Source: Sphingosinicella soli
GTDB lineage: Bacteria > Pseudomonadota > Alphaproteobacteria > Sphingomonadales > Sphingomonadaceae
NCBI RefSeq assembly: GCF_014199685.1
Contig: NZ_JACHNZ010000007.1
Location: forward strand, 1-64,000
Length of the DNA: 64,000 nucleotides
Direction of reading: 5' to 3'
Each line of letters starts with the position of its first letter. The first letter of the stretch is position 1. The notes under the pieces were generated by a model that saw only the letters and a program-made list of their open reading frames with translations, was not told where the DNA came from and did not search any database. This document shows positions 7,769-16,978 of the stretch, piece after piece. The position numbers and the translations under genes were made by a program.

Positions 7769-8037
7769 GTGGCAGCGGCCGACATCGTGCGTGCTCGGAT
7801 TGATTCCGATCTGAAGAAGGAAGCCAGTGCAGTCCTTGCGGGGATGGGGCTGTCTGTGTCCGATGCCATTCGGCTGATGCTTGTGCGCGTGGCGTCCGAC
7901 AAGAACCTGCCCTTCGATATCCGCGTGCCCAACGCGACAACCAGGCAGCGACGCGCGACGTGTCGGAAGGTCGGATAGAGCGTTTCGCCAGCGTTGCTGA
8001 TTTGATGGGCGCGCTCAACGCGGATGATAAGGATTAG
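7769..8037 (+). pseudogene. Frameshifted RelB/DinJ-family antitoxin
   Basis: From a GTG start (GGAG at 7757-7760) the first 60 codons are typical of DinJ antitoxins: a ribbon-helix-helix start (VRARIDSDLKKEA), then MGLSVSDAIRLML and LPFDIRVPNATTRQ. The frame then breaks and stops at 7978. Shifting frame at about 7947, as if one G had been lost from CAGGCG, restores ATRDVSEGRIERFASVADLMGALNADD and a stop at 8035-8037, the expected antitoxin tail. The DNA-binding N-terminus may still be made as a 69-residue protein, but the toxin-neutralising C-terminus would be missing. Confidence 0.8.
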
Positions 8038-8039
8038 AT

Positions 8040-8096
8040 CGGTTTCTTGACGAGATCCACTTGAGCGGAAGGTTTGATCGCGCTTTTAAACGGTGA
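8040..8096 (+). pseudogene. Truncated YafQ/RelE-type toxin remnant
   Basis: Directly after the antitoxin stop, one frame reads FLDEIHLSGRFDRAFKR and then a TGA. The SGRFDRAFKR segment resembles the first helix of YafQ-type toxins, which follow DinJ genes with overlapping or near-abutting starts. The nearest ATG (8024-8026) is in a different frame, so a further frameshift near 8043 is needed. Nothing toxin-like continues past 8096. The identification rests on a short segment and on position. Confidence 0.45.
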
Positions 8097-8133
8097 TTGT
8101 TGCGGCGGCTTCGGCACGATCGGAGGACGTCAG

Positions 8134-8424
8134 TTAGTCGCCCGTCCGAAGCGAAGGAGCCCTGTCTTTCGCCAGCCGAAGAATGAGTGTGCCAAGAAGA
8201 AGCCAAACGGCAAGAATGGCCGGGATGATTAATCCTATGAAAATCGCAGTTATCAAGGCTGCGATCCCGTAAACCGGCTGGCCGTTCTGATAAACGGCCG
8301 TTCCGCCGCTCATCCCGTAAAGACCAAGCAAAACCATGATCGGTAAGAACAGCATGGCATAAGCCACGTAACCAAATTTGAATACGGATCCTGCCGACAA
8401 TCGACTGACTTTGATTTCTTGCAT
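8134..8424 (-). CDS. Small hypothetical membrane protein
   Basis: A 96-residue protein with two hydrophobic segments (about 18-39 and 54-83) separated by a short polar loop with a NGQPVYG turn. No family was recognised. It lies with the decayed toxin-antitoxin locus in a moderately AT-richer patch between the OmpA gene and metK, so it may belong to the same acquired segment. Confidence 0.6.
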   Translation of the reverse strand: MQEIKVSRLSAGSVFKFGYVAYAMLFLPIMVLLGLYGMSGGTAVYQNGQPVYGIAALITAIFIGLIIPAILAVWLLLGTLILRLAKDRAPSLRTGD

Positions 8425-8509
8425 GCCCCCGCTCCTTACAAGATTTCACAATATATCGAATTGAAAATCAGCAATAGGTGGGAATGGTCAGTCCTTAACG
8501 CGTAGGGGC

Positions 8510-9727
8510 TTAAACCGCCGCCTTCAGCTTCTCCACAAGATCGGTCTTTTCCCACGGGAAGAAGTCGCCCTCGGCCTTGCGCCCGAAGTGCCCGTATGCG
8601 GCGGTGCGGCTGTAAATGGGCTTGTTGAGGCCCAGGTGCTCGCGGATGCCCTTGGGTGTCAGGCGCACGAGCTGGGGGATCACCGTTTCCAGTTTCGCTT
8701 CGTCCACCGTGCCGGTGCCGTGCAGGTCGACATACAGCGACAGCGGCTCGGCGACGCCGATCGCGTAGGAAAGCTGGATCGTGCAGCGCTTGCCGAGGCC
8801 CGCCGCCACGATGTTCTTCGCAAGGTAGCGCGCGATATACGCCGCTGACCGGTCCACCTTCGTCGGGTCTTTGCCGCTGAACGCGCCGCCGCCGTGCGGG
8901 CTCGCGCCGCCGTAGGTGTCCACGATGATCTTGCGCCCGGTCAGGCCCGCGTCGCCGTCCGGTCCGCCGATCTCGAAGCGGCCCGTCGGGTTCACGTGGA
9001 TCGCGGTCCGCTCGGTCACGAAGCCTTCGGGCAGCACGTCGCGGAACACGCGCATCACATAGTCGCGCAGAACCTTGAACTTTTCCGGGTCGCCTTCGCC
9101 GCCGTGGAAGAAATAGCCCGGCGCATGCTGCGTCGAAACGACGAGCGCGGCGGCTTCCACCGGCACGCCGCCCGCGTAGCGCAGCGTCACCTGGCTCTTG
9201 CTGTCCGGTTCCAGAAACGGCGCCGCGCCGCAGTGGCGGTCCGCCGCCAGCCGCGCCAGGATCTTGTGGCTGTAATCCAGCGTCGCGGGCATCAGGTCGG
9301 GCGTCTCGTCGGTCGCGTAGCCGAACATGATGCCCTGGTCGCCCGCGCCCTCGTCCTTGTTGCCCGCCTCGTCGACGCCCTGCGCGATGTGCGCGGATTG
9401 GCCGTGCAGATGGTTCTCGAAGCGGAATTGTTCCCAGTGGAAGCCGTCCTGCGCGTATCCGATGCGCTTCACCGTCGAGCGCACCGTCGCCTCGATCTCG
9501 TCGAGCGCGCCCGCCACCCAGGCGCCGTTTTCGTACACGCCCTTGCAGCGGATTTCACCGGCCAGCACCACCAGCTGCGTCGTCGTCAGCGTTTCGCAAG
9601 CGATGCGCGCTTCGGGGTCTTTCGACAGGAACAGATCGACGATCGCGTCTGAAATCTGGTCGGAAACCTTGTCGGGGTGGCCTTCCGAAACCGATTCGGA
9701 CGTGAAGAGATAGTCGCTGCGCGCCAT
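8510..9727 (-). CDS. metK: S-adenosylmethionine synthetase
   Basis: A 405-residue enzyme that makes SAM from methionine and ATP. The N-terminal [17 protein letters not shown], the central [14 protein letters not shown] and the C-terminal glycine-rich [16 protein letters not shown] loop that binds phosphate are all intact, and length is normal for the family. It is the last gene of the minus-strand run fur-miaB-phoH-ybeY-CBS protein-lnt-XRE-metK, 80 bp after the XRE regulator. A palindrome in that gap is a possible control site; no SAM riboswitch was recognised. Confidence 0.97.
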   Translation of the reverse strand: MARSDYLFTSESVSEGHPDKVSDQISDAIVDLFLSKDPEARIACETLTTTQLVVLAGEIRCKGVYENGAWVAGALDEIEATVRSTVKRIGYAQDGFHWEQFRFENHLHGQSAHIAQGVDEAGNKDEGAGDQGIMFGYATDETPDLMPATLDYSHKILARLAADRHCGAAPFLEPDSKSQVTLRYAGGVPVEAAALVVSTQHAPGYFFHGGEGDPEKFKVLRDYVMRVFRDVLPEGFVTERTAIHVNPTGRFEIGGPDGDAGLTGRKIIVDTYGGASPHGGGAFSGKDPTKVDRSAAYIARYLAKNIVAAGLGKRCTIQLSYAIGVAEPLSLYVDLHGTGTVDEAKLETVIPQLVRLTPKGIREHLGLNKPIYSRTAAYGHFGRKAEGDFFPWEKTDLVEKLKAAV

Positions 9728-9792
9728 GCGTCTTTCCTGAAACAGCCCTTGGACGATCCCGGTCTAGCGCCGCCGCGCGGCCTGCGCAAGCG

Positions 9793-9814
9793 GACATAAA
9801 GAATCGTTTATGTC
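9793..9814. promoter_or_regulatory. Palindrome between the XRE gene and metK
   Basis: GACATAAA (9793-9800) and TTTATGTC (9807-9814) are perfect inverted repeats separated by 6 bp, overlapping the last codons of the XRE gene. On the metK-sense strand no T-run follows, so it is a poor terminator in that direction. An AT-rich 22-bp dyad in a GC-rich background suggests a protein-binding site, possibly for the adjacent XRE regulator, upstream of metK. Confidence 0.45.
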
Positions 9815-10200
9815 TTTTCGGTACGATCCTGCACGTATGCCAACACGTTCCTGCGCGCCGCGTCGTCGGGCAGCGCCCTGAACGCGGCGATCAGCGCGCG
9901 GGTTTGGTCGTGGGGTGTCGGCTCGGCCTCATAGGCATCCTGCGTCTCCGCAAGCCCCGCAGGCGCCGGCGTTTCCAGCCCGTCGAAAAACCAGTCGATG
10001 CCCGTGCCCAGCCGCCCGGCGATTTCGAACAATTTGCTCGCGCTGATGCGGTTGCTGCCGTTTTCGTATTTCTGCACCTGCTGCGCGCTGATGCCGAGAT
10101 CCGCGCCGAGTTCGGCCTGCGTCACGCCCCGCGCCGCACGGCTTTCGCGCAGGCGTCTGCCCACGTGAAGGTCGACGGGATGGACGGTTTCGTTCGGCAT
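9808..10200 (-). CDS. XRE-family transcriptional regulator
   Basis: A 130-residue helix-turn-helix protein. The Cro/CI-type domain is at about 13-66 (LRESRAARGVTQAELGADLGISAQQVQKYENGS..., with the recognition helix at ISAQQVQKYE). The C-terminal 60 residues hold a short acidic region and a helix. This layout is standard for alphaproteobacterial XRE proteins sitting between lnt and metK. Targets are unknown; a palindrome overlaps its 3' end. Confidence 0.92.
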   Translation of the reverse strand: MPNETVHPVDLHVGRRLRESRAARGVTQAELGADLGISAQQVQKYENGSNRISASKLFEIAGRLGTGIDWFFDGLETPAPAGLAETQDAYEAEPTPHDQTRALIAAFRALPDDAARRNVLAYVQDRTEKT

Positions 10201-10263
10201 GGCTCCGGCGGGCAGAATACAACCATAGCGGGTGTATTTGCATCCGTTCCGGCGCGCAAGGCG

Positions 10264-11751
10264 TCAGCGCTTTGCGAGTCTCCAGCCAAGCAGCATCAGC
10301 ATCGCCGCGAGCAGCAGCGGCAGGATGCGGCCGGTGTGGCTGAACGGTGTCGGCGGGTTGGCGGCGGGCAGCCGCGCGTCGATCACGCCCGCCGTGCCGC
10401 GCGGCATCGCCGCCGTCACGCGGCCGTTCGCGTCGATCACGGCGCTGATCCCCGTGGGGGTGGACCGCGCCATCGGCAGCCCCTCCTCGATGCTGCGCAG
10501 CCGCGCCTGCGCCAGATGCATTTCGGCGCCCGCGCCCGCGAACCATGCGTCATTGGAGACGTTCAGCAGCCACGCCGGGCGGTGATCGGCTTCCGTCACG
10601 CGGCCGTCGAAGATCATTTCGTAGCAGATCAGCGGGCCGACCGCCGGGAAGCCGCCGGGAAGCGGCAGCGTGCGCGGCCCCGGTCCGGGCCAGAAGTCGA
10701 GCGCGCCCGGCGCGAGCCGGTCGAGCCCGATCGCGTTCAGCAGCGCGCGCGCGGGCAGGAACTCGCCGAAGGGCACCAGGCGCTTCTTGTCGTAGCGCGC
10801 CAGGATGCCGCCTTCGCTGTCGAGCACGAACAGGCTGTTGCGCGCCGCGATCGCCCTGCCGTCTACTTCGCGGATCGCCTTCAGCGCGCCCAGCAGCATC
10901 AGGTCATTCGGCCCCAGCTGCGCGCCCAGCCTGCGCCGCATCGCGGGCATCTCGTCGAGCAGATCGGGAATAGCTGCCTCGGGCCAGATCAGCAGCCGCG
11001 CCTCGCGCGTCGACGTCGGCGATAACTTCAGATACTTCGCGACGGCGCGCTCGACGCCGTCCTCAGACCATTTCTCGTCCTGCCCGATATCGGCCTGCAC
11101 GATGTGAAGGCGCGCCGCCGTAAGCGGCGTCGGCGCCCGCAGCGGCATCAGTCCGGCGATCGCTGCCGCTGCCGTCACGCCCAGGATCGCCGCGCCCGCG
11201 CGCCATTGCCGCTTGCCGATCAGGTAAAGCCCGCCCGCCGCCAGCACGATGATCGCCGTAAGCCCCAGCCCGCCGATGATCGCCGCGCCCTGCGCCAGCC
11301 CCGCCATCGGCAGCGCGACCGCGCCCAGCGGATTCCACGGAAAGCCCGAAAACAGCACGCCGCGCAGCGCCTCGCCGATCGTCCAGCACCCCGCGAGGCT
11401 CAGAACCAGCGACAGCCCGGCGAGCCGCCGCGCCGAAGCCGCTGCAACCGCGGGGAAAATCGCGAGATAGGCCGAAAGCAGCAGCACGCCGATCCATCCG
11501 GTCCACGCGGGCATATCCTGCTGATACTGAAATGCCTGCGCTATCCAGTGAGTGCCGAGCAGGAAGTGTCCGAACCCGAATACCCACCCCGCCTTCGCCG
11601 CCTCGCGCAGCGTCTGCGTCGTCGCGGTTTCCCGGATCAGCCAGGCCAGCCCGATCAGCGTCAGCGGCCAAAGGTTCCACGGCGCGAAACCCAGGCTGCT
11701 GATGATGCCGGCAACAAACAGCAGTCCGCGTCGCCCCGCGGCCGATCTCAC
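10264..11751 (-). CDS. lnt: Apolipoprotein N-acyltransferase
   Basis: A 495-residue inner-membrane enzyme that adds the third acyl chain to lipoproteins. About seven hydrophobic helices fill residues 8-205, followed by a nitrilase-type periplasmic domain with the catalytic triad E258 (WPEAAIPDL), K322/K323 (YDKKRLVPFGEF) and C376 (LICYEM). It overlaps the upstream CBS-domain gene by 4 nt (11748-11751). Several lipoproteins in the window (mltA, DUF4136, ggt, sorbosone-dehydrogenase-like) are potential substrates. Confidence 0.96.
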   Translation of the reverse strand: MRSAAGRRGLLFVAGIISSLGFAPWNLWPLTLIGLAWLIRETATTQTLREAAKAGWVFGFGHFLLGTHWIAQAFQYQQDMPAWTGWIGVLLLSAYLAIFPAVAAASARRLAGLSLVLSLAGCWTIGEALRGVLFSGFPWNPLGAVALPMAGLAQGAAIIGGLGLTAIIVLAAGGLYLIGKRQWRAGAAILGVTAAAAIAGLMPLRAPTPLTAARLHIVQADIGQDEKWSEDGVERAVAKYLKLSPTSTREARLLIWPEAAIPDLLDEMPAMRRRLGAQLGPNDLMLLGALKAIREVDGRAIAARNSLFVLDSEGGILARYDKKRLVPFGEFLPARALLNAIGLDRLAPGALDFWPGPGPRTLPLPGGFPAVGPLICYEMIFDGRVTEADHRPAWLLNVSNDAWFAGAGAEMHLAQARLRSIEEGLPMARSTPTGISAVIDANGRVTAAMPRGTAGVIDARLPAANPPTPFSHTGRILPLLLAAMLMLLGWRLAKR

Positions 11752-12659
11752 GCCCCGCGTGCCGCGGCCGGAACTGTTTGCGGGGGATAGGCGCGCACGC
11801 GCTCGATCTTGCGCTCGTCGCCCTGCGTCACTTCGAACGACCAGCCCACCGGATGCTCCACGATCTCGCCGATCGCCGGAATGTGTCCCGCCAGCATGAA
11901 CACCAGACCGCCGACCGTATCGACATCGCGGTCCGCCGCCTCCGACAGCGGCGCTCCCGTCGCCGCTTCCAGCGCCTCGATATCCACGCGCGCATCAACC
12001 TCGAAGCCGCCGTCCGGAAGCGGCGTGATCGTCTCGGCTTCCTCCTCGTCGTGCTCGTCGGCGATGTCGCCCACGATCTCCTCGACAAGGTCTTCGATCG
12101 TCACGAGCCCGTCGGTCCCGCCGTATTCATCGACCACGATCGCCATGTGCGTCCGCCCCTGCCGCATCCGTGCGAGCAGGTCGAGCACGCGCATCGCGGG
12201 CGGCACGAACAGCACGGGGCGCAGCAGGCTTTCGGCATCGACAGCGGCGCTGCGCCCGTCGACTGCGATCACCGCGTAAACGTCCTTCACGTGAATCATG
12301 CCGATCACGTCGTCGAGTGATTCGCGGAACACCGGCAGGCGGCTGTGGCCCGCATCGACGAATGCCGCGACCAGAACCTGGAAATTGTCATCGACATCGC
12401 AGGCGATGATCTCGCCGCGCGGCACCATCACGTCGCCGACACGCCGCTCGCCGAAATCAAGCAGATTCCGCAGCATCAGGCGCTCGGTGGCGGAAAGGTC
12501 ATCCCCGTCGGGCGTATCGCGGGCGTGATCCTCGAGGGCTTCCTCGATGCTTTCGCGCAGCGTCACTTCGCCGCTGCGGCCAAAGATCAGGCTCCGCAGG
12601 GCTCGGACAAGGGGTCGGAACGGCTGGTCGCCGCTGCTACTCGGAGGTTCTTCGCTCAT
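11748..12659 (-). CDS. Hemolysin/CorC-type protein with CBS domains
   Basis: A 303-residue cytosolic protein with two CBS motifs (about 75-195; VGDVMVPRGEI and HMAIVVDEYGGTDGLVTIED) and a C-terminal CorC_HlyC transporter-associated domain (about 210-290). It lacks the DUF21 membrane domain, as in CorC/YbeX, and is in the usual place between ybeY and lnt. The family is linked to magnesium and cobalt efflux and ribosome-related fitness; the older hemolysin name is misleading. Confidence 0.93.
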   Translation of the reverse strand: MSEEPPSSSGDQPFRPLVRALRSLIFGRSGEVTLRESIEEALEDHARDTPDGDDLSATERLMLRNLLDFGERRVGDVMVPRGEIIACDVDDNFQVLVAAFVDAGHSRLPVFRESLDDVIGMIHVKDVYAVIAVDGRSAAVDAESLLRPVLFVPPAMRVLDLLARMRQGRTHMAIVVDEYGGTDGLVTIEDLVEEIVGDIADEHDEEEAETITPLPDGGFEVDARVDIEALEAATGAPLSEAADRDVDTVGGLVFMLAGHIPAIGEIVEHPVGWSFEVTQGDERKIERVRAYPPQTVPAAARGA

Positions 12660-12671
12660 CGTTCGAAACCG

Positions 12672-13178
12672 TCATGCCTCGCCGGCATAGGGGTTGGCAA
12701 TCCCCAGTGAAAAAAGGGCACGTCGTTCCATCTCTTCCATTGCATCCGCGTCCGCATCGTTCTCGTGGTCGTAGCCGACAAGGTGCAGCAGCCCGTGGAC
12801 GATCAGATGCGCTGCATGATCGGTCATGCTGATGCCCCGCTCCGCAGCTTCCCGCGTCACAACGCCGTCTGCCAGCACGATGTCGCCGAGCAGAACCTCG
12901 CCGTCGTCGCTGTTCGAAAGGCTCTCCAGCAAGTCGGGCTGGACCATCGGAAACGACAGCACGTTGGTGGGCTTGTCCTTGCCGCGATACTGCGCGTTGA
13001 GCGTCTTCACCTCTTCGTCGTCGGTCAGGCGAATCGAAACCTCGCAGCAGAAGCTGGCGTCGATGAGACCCGCGTACGGGCTTTCGCCGAGCGCGGCGCG
13101 GCAGGCGGTTTCAGCGCGGGCCGTCCAGTCGATGTCGGGCCATGTGCCGCCCGCTACGGTCGCGGCGACGTCAAGCAT
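12672..13178 (-). CDS. ybeY: Endoribonuclease / rRNA maturation factor YbeY
   Basis: A 168-residue single-strand endoribonuclease used in 16S rRNA 3' maturation and ribosome quality control. The metal site is the standard H-x3-H-x5-H: H128, H132, H138 within HGLLHLVGYDH. The start MLDVAA gives normal length and overlaps the 3' end of phoH by 8 bp; a longer frame to 13277 lies inside phoH and is not supported. Confidence 0.95.
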   Translation of the reverse strand: MLDVAATVAGGTWPDIDWTARAETACRAALGESPYAGLIDASFCCEVSIRLTDDEEVKTLNAQYRGKDKPTNVLSFPMVQPDLLESLSNSDDGEVLLGDIVLADGVVTREAAERGISMTDHAAHLIVHGLLHLVGYDHENDADADAMEEMERRALFSLGIANPYAGEA

Positions 13179-14175
13179 CGGGGCCTTCGTAGGCCTCCAC
13201 GATGCGGCCGACGATCGGATGCCGCACCACGTCGGCGGCGCCGAAGCGCACCACGGCGATGCCGTCGATGCCCTCAAGGCGCTGCGTGGCGTCGTTGAGC
13301 CCGGAACGGCCGGGGTTGGGCAGGTCGATCTGTTTCGGATCGCCGCAAACCACCATGCGGCTGCCCTGCCCGAAGCGGGTCAGGAACATCTTCATCTGCT
13401 CGGGCGTGGTGTTCTGCGCCTCGTCGAGGATCACGAACGCGTTGGCGAGGGTGCGGCCGCGCATGAAGGCGATGGGCGCGATCTCGATCTCGCCGCTGGC
13501 GATGCGTCGTTCCACCTGCTCGGAAGGCAGCATGTCGTACAAAGCGTCGTAGAGCGGCCGCAGGTAGGGATCGACCTTCTCGCGCATGTCGCCGGGCAGA
13601 AAGCCCAGCCGTTCGCCGGCTTCCACGGCCGGACGCGAAAGGATCAGCCGATCGACCGAACCCGCGATCAGCTGGCTTACCGCCTGCGCAACGGCCACAT
13701 AGGTCTTGCCCGTTCCGGCCGGGCCCAGGGCGAAGATGATGTCCTGCCGGGCCAGCGCTTCCATGTAACGAAGCTGTGTCGGCGAGCGCGGCACGATGGT
13801 CTTGCGGCGGGTGCGGATGATGATCGGCGAAGCGCTTCCGTCCTCGGCGCGAACCAGGCCCTCCAGCGACGGATCCTGCGACAAGGCCAAAGCTCCCTCC
13901 ACATCGCCGATATCAACGCCCTGCCCCAGCGCGAGCCGGTTGTAGAGGCCTGTCAAAACGTCGCGCGCCCTTGCCGCCGCATGGGCCTCGCCTTCTATCG
14001 ACAGCCGGTTGCCGCGTGCGGCGATATAGACGCCAAGCCGGTTCTCGATGGCGATCAGGTTCTGGTCGTACTGCCCGAACAGCGCTCCCAGCAGTTCGGC
14101 GCGGTCGAAATCGAGTTCAAGGCGGACCCGGTCGTTCGCGGCGGGCGGGGAAAGCGGAGCGGATTTTTTGGCCAT
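13171..14175 (-). CDS. PhoH-family ATPase
   Basis: A 334-residue protein with an N-terminal KH-like segment (about 18-100) and a P-loop ATPase domain. Walker A GPAGTGKT is at 151-158 and Walker B FVILDEAQNT follows about 100 residues later. PhoH proteins are predicted RNA-linked helicases and are almost always next to ybeY, as here. It starts 2 bp after the miaB stop, so the whole block is likely cotranscribed. Confidence 0.95.
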   Translation of the reverse strand: MAKKSAPLSPPAANDRVRLELDFDRAELLGALFGQYDQNLIAIENRLGVYIAARGNRLSIEGEAHAAARARDVLTGLYNRLALGQGVDIGDVEGALALSQDPSLEGLVRAEDGSASPIIIRTRRKTIVPRSPTQLRYMEALARQDIIFALGPAGTGKTYVAVAQAVSQLIAGSVDRLILSRPAVEAGERLGFLPGDMREKVDPYLRPLYDALYDMLPSEQVERRIASGEIEIAPIAFMRGRTLANAFVILDEAQNTTPEQMKMFLTRFGQGSRMVVCGDPKQIDLPNPGRSGLNDATQRLEGIDGIAVVRFGAADVVRHPIVGRIVEAYEGPDA

Positions 14176-14177
14176 CG

Positions 14178-15485
14178 CTACGCAGCTTCGGCGAATGCGA
14201 TGCGTCCCGCAAGACTGTTCGCGTAGGCGCCTTCGATCTCCACCGTCACAATGTCGCCGATCTGTGCTCCGCGTGCATCGACATACACCGATTGCAGCCA
14301 GGGCGACTTGCCGATCAGCTGCCCCGCACGCTTGCCGGGGCGTTCCAGCAGGATAGGCATCGTGCTGCCGAGCGCCGCCGTATTGAATGCGAGCTGCTGT
14401 TCCTGCACCAGCGCCTGCAGCCGGCGCAGGCGATCCGTCTTCACGTCCTCGTCGATCTGCCCGTCCATCTCCGCCGCCGGCGTTCCGGGCCGCGCTGAAT
14501 ATTTGAACGAATAGGCCTGCGCATAGTTCGCCGCGCGGATGATCGCGAGCGTCTCCTCGAATTCCGCTTCCGTCTCTCCGGGGAAGCCGACGATGAAGTC
14601 GCCTGAAACCGCCATGTCGGTACGGGTCGCGCGCAATTTTTCGAGGATGGCGAGATAGGTTTCCACCGTGTGCGAGCGGTTCATCGCTTTCAGCACGCGG
14701 TTGGAGCCGGATTGCACGGGCAGATGCAGGTAAGGCATCAGCTTGGGCGTGGTGCCGTGCGCCTCGATCAGCGCGTCCGTCATGTCGGCGGGGTGGCTCG
14801 TCGTGTAACGGATGCGGGCGACCCCGTCGATCGCCGCAACCTCGGCGATCAGCGCCGCGAAATCGGTTCCACCGTGGCGGTAGGCGTTGACGTTCTGGCC
14901 GAGCAGCACGATCTCCCGCGCGCCCTCGTCGGCGAGACGGCGGGCCTCATCGAGAATGGAGGCGGCGGGCCGCGAGACTTCTGCGCCGCGCGTGTAGGGC
15001 ACCACGCAGTAGGTGCAGAACTTGTCGCACCCTTCCTGAATCGTCAGGAACGACGACGCCGTCGCCTTGCGACGCTTCCCGAGCGCTTCGAACTTTTCGA
15101 GCGTGGGCAGGTCGGTTTCCACCGGCTTTTCCGAGGCCCGGGCGATCAGATCCGGCAACCGGTGGTAGGCCTGCGGCCCCACGACGATATCGACGGCAGG
15201 CGCCCGGCGCACGATCTCGGCGCCTTCCGCCTGCGCCACGCAGCCCGCGACCGCCACGATCGGCTTGGGTCCGTCGCGGTGCTTCAGGCGGCCGATCTCC
15301 GAATAGACCTTCTCGCTCGCGCGTTCGCGAATGTGGCAGGTGTTGAGCACGACGATCTCGGCGTCCTCTGCGGACGCGGCGGGCGTGTGGCCTTCTGCGT
15401 CGAGAAGTTCCGCCATGCGCTCGCTGTCATAGACGTTCATCTGACAGCCGAACGTCTTGACGAAATAAGACCTGGAAGTGTTCAC
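14178..15485 (-). CDS. miaB: tRNA-2-methylthio-N6-dimethylallyladenosine synthase
   Basis: A radical SAM methylthiotransferase that adds the ms2 group to i6A37 of tRNAs. The N-terminal cluster cysteines are C14, C50 and C82; the radical SAM motif C153-x3-C157-x2-C160 (GCDKFCTYC) is intact, and a C-terminal TRAM domain ends the protein. The GTG start at 15485 gives 435 residues and lies 13 bp after fur; the frame extends to 15581 but that part overlaps fur. Confidence 0.95.
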   Translation of the reverse strand: MNTSRSYFVKTFGCQMNVYDSERMAELLDAEGHTPAASAEDAEIVVLNTCHIRERASEKVYSEIGRLKHRDGPKPIVAVAGCVAQAEGAEIVRRAPAVDIVVGPQAYHRLPDLIARASEKPVETDLPTLEKFEALGKRRKATASSFLTIQEGCDKFCTYCVVPYTRGAEVSRPAASILDEARRLADEGAREIVLLGQNVNAYRHGGTDFAALIAEVAAIDGVARIRYTTSHPADMTDALIEAHGTTPKLMPYLHLPVQSGSNRVLKAMNRSHTVETYLAILEKLRATRTDMAVSGDFIVGFPGETEAEFEETLAIIRAANYAQAYSFKYSARPGTPAAEMDGQIDEDVKTDRLRRLQALVQEQQLAFNTAALGSTMPILLERPGKRAGQLIGKSPWLQSVYVDARGAQIGDIVTVEIEGAYANSLAGRIAFAEAA

Positions 15486-15498
15486 GGGGGCGTCGATT

Positions 15499-15924
15499 TC
15501 AGTTGGCCGGCCTGTTTTTGAGCGGTCGGCCGTAGAGCTCCAGGCGGTGATCCACCAGTTCGAAGCCCAGCCGCTCTGCAATCAGGCGCTGCAGATCCTC
15601 AAGCGCATCGTCATGGAATTCGATCACTGCGCCGCTTTCCACGTCGATAAGATGATCGTGGTGCTCTTCGGGCGTCGGCTCATAGCGCGATCTGCCGTCG
15701 CGGAAGTCGTGGCGTTCAAGGATGCCGGCCTCTTCGAAAAGGCGCACCGTCCTGTAGACCGTCGCGATTGAAATGCCGGAATCGATCGCCGAAGCGCGCC
15801 GGTAGAGCTCTTCAACATCCGGGTGGTCCTCGGCGTCGGAAAGCACCCGCGCGATCACCCGGCGCTGCTCGGTGATGCGGAGGCCGCGCTCTGCACATAT
15901 CGCTTCGATATCGATTTTTGTCAT
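15499..15924 (-). CDS. fur: Fur-family metalloregulator
   Basis: A 141-residue metal-dependent repressor. The winged-helix domain (about 1-85) includes the recognition helix [19 protein letters not shown]; the metal-binding hinge is HHDHLID and later E and H residues. It has only one cysteine (C10) and no CxxC structural zinc sites, the usual state in alphaproteobacterial Fur/Mur proteins, so iron or manganese response cannot be separated by sequence alone. Confidence 0.93.
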   Translation of the reverse strand: MTKIDIEAICAERGLRITEQRRVIARVLSDAEDHPDVEELYRRASAIDSGISIATVYRTVRLFEEAGILERHDFRDGRSRYEPTPEEHHDHLIDVESGAVIEFHDDALEDLQRLIAERLGFELVDHRLELYGRPLKNRPAN

Positions 15925-15946
15925 CGCAGCAGTTTAGGCGTGGAAA

Positions 15947-15998
15947 CAGGGACGGACAAGTCCGTCCCTGCTGCCGTCGCATCCTTTTGAAAGGATGC
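15947..15998 (-). terminator. Tandem hairpins between mucR and fur
   Basis: Two stems follow the mucR stop: GCATCCTT/AAGGATGC (15979-15986 with 15991-15998), then CAGGGACGGAC/GTCCGTCCCTG (15947-15957 with 15960-15970). In the minus direction the second is followed by TTTCC, so termination after mucR is likely, which would separate mucR transcription from fur. Confidence 0.7.
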
Positions 15999-16003
15999 CG
16001 AAG

Positions 16004-16423
16004 CTACTTGCGCTTGCCGGCCCGCTTGGTCCCCAGGCCGATCTTCTTGGCGAGCGCCTGACGCTGCAGCGCATAGTTCGGCGCGACCATGGGATAGTCG
16101 GCGGGAAGGTTCCACTTCGCGCGATAGTCGTCCGGAGTCATGCCGTAGTGCGTCATGAGATGGCGCTTCAGCATCTTCAGCTTCTTGCCGTCTTCCAGGC
16201 AGACGATGTAGTCCGGCTTTATAGATGCGCGGACCGAAACTGCGGGCTCCTGCTTCGGCTTGACAGGTTCCACCACCCCGCCGAGCTTCGCAAGTGTCGA
16301 GTAGATATTCTCGATCAGGTTCGGAAGGTCCGAAACCGCCACCGTATTGTTTGCGACGTGAGACGATACAATGTCCGCTGTCAGCGCAAGTAGTTCCTGA
16401 TGATTGTCGCTATGTTCATTCAT
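16004..16423 (-). CDS. MucR/Ros-family transcriptional regulator
   Basis: A 139-residue zinc-finger regulator typical of alphaproteobacteria, where it silences AT-rich promoters and controls exopolysaccharide, motility and cell-cycle genes. The C-terminal domain (about 70-125) carries YIVCLEDGKKLKMLKRHLMTHYGMTPDDYRAKW in pieces, with one Cys, Asp in the second ligand place, and H-x4-H ligands. The basic tail KKIGLGTKRAGKRK is also typical. Confidence 0.93.
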   Translation of the reverse strand: MNEHSDNHQELLALTADIVSSHVANNTVAVSDLPNLIENIYSTLAKLGGVVEPVKPKQEPAVSVRASIKPDYIVCLEDGKKLKMLKRHLMTHYGMTPDDYRAKWNLPADYPMVAPNYALQRQALAKKIGLGTKRAGKRK

Positions 16424-16522
16424 AAATCCGAGACCCCGACCATTTTGTTGTTGGCGGGGCGTTTTATGTAACGTCTGAATGGCTTTCGCAAGATTTAACG
16501 CATGTTGTGACTGAACAGATGT

Positions 16523-16978
16523 CTAGAATGACAGTGCCATGGTTATCGCATCGAAACGCAGATGATTTTCCCCGACATAATAATCTTTCCGTTGCCCGAC
16601 ACAGACAAAACCCCGGCGTTCATAAAGCCTCAGCGCGCCGGTGTTGCCGCTGCGGACTTCAAGGAACATGCGCCGGATTCCCGAATGTTTCGCGAATTCA
16701 GTCGATCTTCGCAGCAGTTCGGTTCCGATACCTTGCCCGCCCCGATCCGGGTCGACGGCGATCAGCAGAAGCTCGCAATCCTCGCCGGTATTGCGCGTCA
16801 ACGTGAAGCCGGCCGGCGCCGCGTCGATCAGCGCCAGTTCCGATCGCGTGCCGGGCATGGCGAGCGTGCCCAAAAGCTGGCTGCCGTTCCAGCCTTCCCC
16901 ATAGCGGGCGTCGAACGCGCGCGACATGAGTGCCGCAAGCGCCGGGACGTCATCGATCGTGACAGTTCGGAAAAGCAT
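16523..16978 (-). CDS. rimI: Ribosomal-protein-alanine N-acetyltransferase (GNAT)
   Basis: A 151-residue GNAT enzyme. The acetyl-CoA motif A reads AVDPDRGGQGIGTELLRR, and the RimI-type ending GALRLYERRGFVCVGQRKDYY is clear. Its start overlaps the tsaB stop in an ATGA at 16978, the usual tsaB-rimI order, supporting RimI over another GNAT. Confidence 0.9.
   Translation of the reverse strand: MLFRTVTIDDVPALAALMSRAFDARYGEGWNGSQLLGTLAMPGTRSELALIDAAPAGFTLTRNTGEDCELLLIAVDPDRGGQGIGTELLRRSTEFAKHSGIRRMFLEVRSGNTGALRLYERRGFVCVGQRKDYYVGENHLRFDAITMALSF

Noticed and set aside
9728-9807. SAM-sensing riboswitch upstream of metK
   Set aside because: No SAM-II, SAM-V or SAM/SAH riboswitch core could be recognised in the 80-bp gap; only a dyad.
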